Assembly: GCF_005280255.1 (NCBI RefSeq)
Contig: NZ_CP040018.1
Location: 2,666,001-2,730,000 of the forward strand
DNA from: Arthrobacter sp. 24S4-2
GTDB lineage: Bacteria; Actinomycetota; Actinomycetes; Actinomycetales; Micrococcaceae
DNA length: 64,000 bases
Direction: 5' to 3'
Below, piece after piece: positions 61,395-64,000 of the stretch (position 1 is its first letter; each line of letters starts with the position of its first letter). The position numbers and the translations under genes were made by a program. A model generated the notes under the pieces. That model saw nothing but the letters and a program-made list of their open reading frames with translations. It did not search any database and was not told the DNA's origin.

Positions 61395-61823
61395 CTATGA
61401 GGCCCGGTCGAGCAGTTCGGCGCGGTTCGTGACGGCGTGAACGTATTCATTCAGATGCTGGGAAGTATCCGGGCGGGTGTTTCCGAGGAAGGCTGCCAGA
61501 GGACCGCTGACTTCTTCTTTGACCGTGAGGTGGGTGAGTCCTGCCTGTAGCGACAGCGTGAAGGTGCGGGTCCGTTTTAGCAGTCCGAGCGGCAGGCGAC
61601 TGGTCCAGGTCATGACTTCGCCAGGCATTTGCTGGACGCGGAGCCGGAGGGTTCGCCCCCCGGCATCCGCTGTTTTGATTCGGATGGTTCCACCGTTGCG
61701 CAGTTCGCCATCGATTGCGGTGATGCCGGACTCCCAGACGGTAAGGTTGCCGGCATCGGTGATGACTTCCCAAACGGTCGATGCCCGCGCATTGATTAGC
61801 GCCTCCGACGCAATATACTCCAT
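61395..61823 (-). CDS. SRPBCC (START-like) family protein
   Basis: A 142-residue helix-grip protein (MEYIASEALINARASTVWEV at the start; EVMTWTSRLPLGLLKRTRTF in the middle; C-terminal helix). ATG 61823 is preferred to an in-frame GTG at 61829. It should bind a hydrophobic ligand or act as a cyclase/polyketide-type accessory; no specific role is shown. Confidence 0.78.
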   Translation of the reverse strand: MEYIASEALINARASTVWEVITDAGNLTVWESGITAIDGELRNGGTIRIKTADAGGRTLRLRVQQMPGEVMTWTSRLPLGLLKRTRTFTLSLQAGLTHLTVKEEVSGPLAAFLGNTRPDTSQHLNEYVHAVTNRAELLDRAS

Positions 61824-61991
61824 CAGCACAGACTAGGCAGGGGAGTTTTCGTCTGCCTCGAATATCGGCCGGACGGTGGGGGACTTCACCAAGAATTCGC
61901 TTCGCTACGGTTCATGTAGCGGCCCATTTGCGCCCCGCTCTTCAGACAGGTGCTGCGGGGCAGCGAAGGGCCTCGTCCTGGGTAAACCGAT

Positions 61992-62231
61992 TCACAGGCC
62001 CTCGGGATCCCTTGGTACGGCCAGGCTGTCGTGGTCGGGCTCAACCTGAACGGCCATGGAGGGCACCCCAATGAGTGTCAGTGGGTGTTCAGGTGCATCA
62101 TCCAATTCCAGCGTCACCAGACCTGCTTCGCGCTGTGAGGACAGGACCCGGAAGCGGCTGTGGTGCACAGTCAGTACATCGCCGGGACGCACCGCCGCAA
62201 GCCGGATTTCATTGTTGATACCTTTTTTCAT
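61992..62231 (-). CDS. Hypothetical protein, 79 residues
   Basis: A small acidic protein from ATG 62231 (MKKGINNEIRLAAVRPGDVL). It reads as a small beta-rich fold (VLTVHHSRFRVLSSQREAGLVTLELDDAPEHPLTL, shown here in part). An upstream in-frame ATG at 62333 would add a low-complexity leader, and no clear ribosome site precedes either. Function unknown. Confidence 0.5.
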   Translation of the reverse strand: MKKGINNEIRLAAVRPGDVLTVHHSRFRVLSSQREAGLVTLELDDAPEHPLTLIGVPSMAVQVEPDHDSLAVPRDPEGL

Positions 62232-62470
62232 GCGCCGTGGCCTAACTCTCCGGCCCGGTCCGGAGTACTTTCCGGCACGGGAATGACTGAAGCCGCCAAC
62301 GCCTGCTTCATCACACGGCAAAACACAGTCCAATATGTCGGGGCAACGAAGTCAAGGCGGCTCGCCGCCCCTTACCCGCGGACCAGATCACCGGACGGGT
62401 GGCCGGGCGGCACGCGACGTCGGGCGGACGGGTCGTCTGAGTCGGCACGGCCGCCCGTCGGGATCCGGGG

Positions 62471-63991
62471 TCAGTGGCGCAGCCGGATGGTGAGGGCATT
62501 CTTCCTGGCCGCTTTGCGGTACGCCGTTTCCGTGTTGCGGGTGATGCGCTTTTCGTTCGTGAGCAGGCGGGCGTACGTGAGGGCTGTCTCCGGGGACGGC
62601 TCCGGTGCGGCGGCGAGGCGGGTCAGGAGGTCGCGGGCGAGGACGCTGTCCTGGTGGTCGCCCAGGATCTGCTGCAGCCGCTTGGCGGCCTTGGCGAGTT
62701 TGCGGGCACGTTTTCCGTGGATCGAGGTGACGGATTCGGCGGCGTGCCGGAGGCGTTTGGCGTCTTTGCGGACCTGATGCAGTGCGGTGTCGCGTTCGGG
62801 CCAGGACGTGGTCCGTTCGGCGGCTTTGCGTGCGCGGTTGAGGCGTTTGGTGGTTTTGTCGACCAGTCGGGCCGTCATGGCGCGCGCCGGCTTGGAGGCG
62901 CGGGCCCGGGTGGGCGGGTGGTCGCGGAAGTTTTCGAGGCCGGTCAGGAGCTGGTGGTAGCGGCCGGAGTCCAGGGCTTGAAGCGCTTTCCGGTATCCGC
63001 TGTTGTAGGCGGTGTCGAGCTCCCGTTCCAGAGGTGCGGGAAAGGGGCCTGCGCTGTCGTTCTCCGGCATGTCGCCGAGGTGGTGGCGGAGGCGTTCGCG
63101 CATGACCTCGGCGTCTCGTGCCTGGCCGAGGATCCGGGCGAGCCATTTCAGGTCGTCCGCGAGTTTTTTGACTGTGGGTTTGTCGAAGAGTGGGCGGTAG
63201 GTGGTCAGGGCTGAGCGGGCGCGGCGGGTCGCGGATCTCATTTGGTGGATCGCGTCCGGTGTTTCGCGGCGCACGCCGGGGTCATGGGTAAAGAGTTCGG
63301 TGATCTGGTCGTGGAGGTAGGTGGTGACGACGTCGGCTGCCGGTCCCTTCTTCTGCGGTTCCGGTGTGGCGGGGACGCGTTCGGGCGGCCAGGCCCCGCC
63401 CAGTGCCCGTGCCAGTTTGGCGGCATGCGCCGAGCGGACCGCACCCGTTGCGCTGAGCGTTTCTTCGGCAGCCGCGAAGAGCCGGTCGGCGCCATGGACG
63501 AGTTCAATCTCCCATTCGCGCCAGTGCTGCTCTGTGTGTACCGGGTGCAGGGCTTGGGCGTGGACCCGGTCGTCGGCGAAGTCGGCCAGGTGCTCGCCTC
63601 CTGACCCGTAGAGCCGGTATGTGGTGCGCTGGGTAGTGAGCCGGGCGATGGGGACGAGGTCTTCGCCGCGGGTGTAGATGTGCAGGTGGCTGGCCAGTTC
63701 TTCGGGCACCGTGTCCGGTTGCCCCAGCGGGGCATGGATTTCCTGCCTCCGGAAAGCTCCGACGGGGAGTTTGAGGTGCCATCCGTGGTCGGCCCCGCCG
63801 GTCCGGCGGCGAAGGGTGATGCGCCGGGCGGCGAGGGCAAGGGTCGGGGTGTCGAAATAGACGGCCTCGAGATGATCCAACACGGGTTCCGCGACGCGTT
63901 CCACACAGGGGATCTCCAGCAGTTCCGGGAGCGGGGTGGAGGTGCCGGCGTCGTACTTCTGTTCGGTTTCAACCTTGCCGGCGGATGTCAC
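62471..63991 (-). CDS. CYTH and CHAD domain protein
   Basis: A 506-residue two-domain protein. The N-terminal CYTH domain (about 5-200) has the ExExK signature in VETEQKY, and the C-terminal CHAD domain (about 225-500) is a helical bundle rich in conserved His/Lys/Arg (HQMRSATRRARSALTTYRPLF, VRKDAKRLRHAAESV). CYTH domains bind triphosphates or polyphosphate and CHAD domains bind polyphosphate granules. The GTG start is only 9 bases from the window edge, so a start further upstream cannot be ruled out. Confidence 0.87.
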   Translation of the reverse strand: MTSAGKVETEQKYDAGTSTPLPELLEIPCVERVAEPVLDHLEAVYFDTPTLALAARRITLRRRTGGADHGWHLKLPVGAFRRQEIHAPLGQPDTVPEELASHLHIYTRGEDLVPIARLTTQRTTYRLYGSGGEHLADFADDRVHAQALHPVHTEQHWREWEIELVHGADRLFAAAEETLSATGAVRSAHAAKLARALGGAWPPERVPATPEPQKKGPAADVVTTYLHDQITELFTHDPGVRRETPDAIHQMRSATRRARSALTTYRPLFDKPTVKKLADDLKWLARILGQARDAEVMRERLRHHLGDMPENDSAGPFPAPLERELDTAYNSGYRKALQALDSGRYHQLLTGLENFRDHPPTRARASKPARAMTARLVDKTTKRLNRARKAAERTTSWPERDTALHQVRKDAKRLRHAAESVTSIHGKRARKLAKAAKRLQQILGDHQDSVLARDLLTRLAAAPEPSPETALTYARLLTNEKRITRNTETAYRKAARKNALTIRLRH

Positions 63992-64000
63992 GGCGGTCAG

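Overview
The window is a 64 kb, high-GC, densely coded piece of an actinobacterial chromosome. Codon usage, frequent GTG/TTG starts, 4-base start/stop overlaps and gene content suggest a soil Micrococcaceae member of the Arthrobacter/Pseudarthrobacter type; this is inference from gene content, as no rRNA gene is present. It is a catabolic accessory region with several sugar-acid, amine and aromatic degradation clusters separated by housekeeping and stress genes and by decayed genes.

Regions. (1) 0.2-11 kb: an L-idonate/gluconate locus. An IclR regulator faces an operon for a ribose-type ABC importer (its binding protein is frameshifted), a beta-hydroxyacid dehydrogenase, a gluconate 5-dehydrogenase-like SDR, an idonate 5-dehydrogenase-like MDR enzyme and gluconokinase. 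A SorC regulator and a convergent GntP permease follow. Matching IclR-type operator boxes lie before the regulator and before the operon. (2) 11.2-12.6 kb: a complete ISL3-family insertion sequence with terminal inverted repeats and an exact 8-bp target duplication. (3) 12.7-22.3 kb: a VOC protein, a frameshifted NCS1 permease, and a minus-strand operon (ureohydrolase, NCS1 permease, aminobutyraldehyde-type dehydrogenase, lactone/alditol-oxidase-type flavoenzyme) divergent from a PucR activator; probably guanidino-compound or polyamine use. (4) 22.3-24.6 kb: an MBL-fold hydrolase, an internally deleted alpha/beta hydrolase, sparse sequence and a small zinc-ribbon-like ORF. (5) 24.6-31.3 kb: a TetR-controlled, fully overlapping aromatic-ring cleavage operon. 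(6) 31.4-34.9 kb: the PEP synthase pair ppsR-ppsA with a very strong terminator. (7) 34.9-36.3 kb: gene remnants. (8) 36.6-47.1 kb: mixed functions (cyclodeaminase, glycosyltransferase, CsbD, GlsB, Hsp20 with an HspR-like regulator, DUF3311 plus sodium/solute symporter, VOC, an orphan MbcA/ParS-like antitoxin, an anchored hydrolase, small membrane proteins). (9) 47.1-54.8 kb: a GntR-controlled operon of MFS permease, idonate/gulonate 5-dehydrogenase-like MDR, ManD dehydratase, KDG kinase, fructuronate/mannonate reductase and KDPG aldolase, a complete route from an aldonate such as L-gulonate to pyruvate and glyceraldehyde 3-phosphate. (10) 54.9-64 kb: small and general genes (SnoaL-like, AlkD-like, VOC, ArfB, two SDR-fold proteins, TipA-like MerR, SRPBCC, CYTH-CHAD).

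The two sugar-acid loci (1 and 9) are complementary. Each has an MDR dehydrogenase lacking the usual four-cysteine structural zinc lobe; one leads through 5-ketogluconate to 6-phosphogluconate, the other through fructuronate and mannonate to KDPG. Four otherwise intact genes each carry one single-base deletion, three of them in short G runs, which could be assembly error or real decay.
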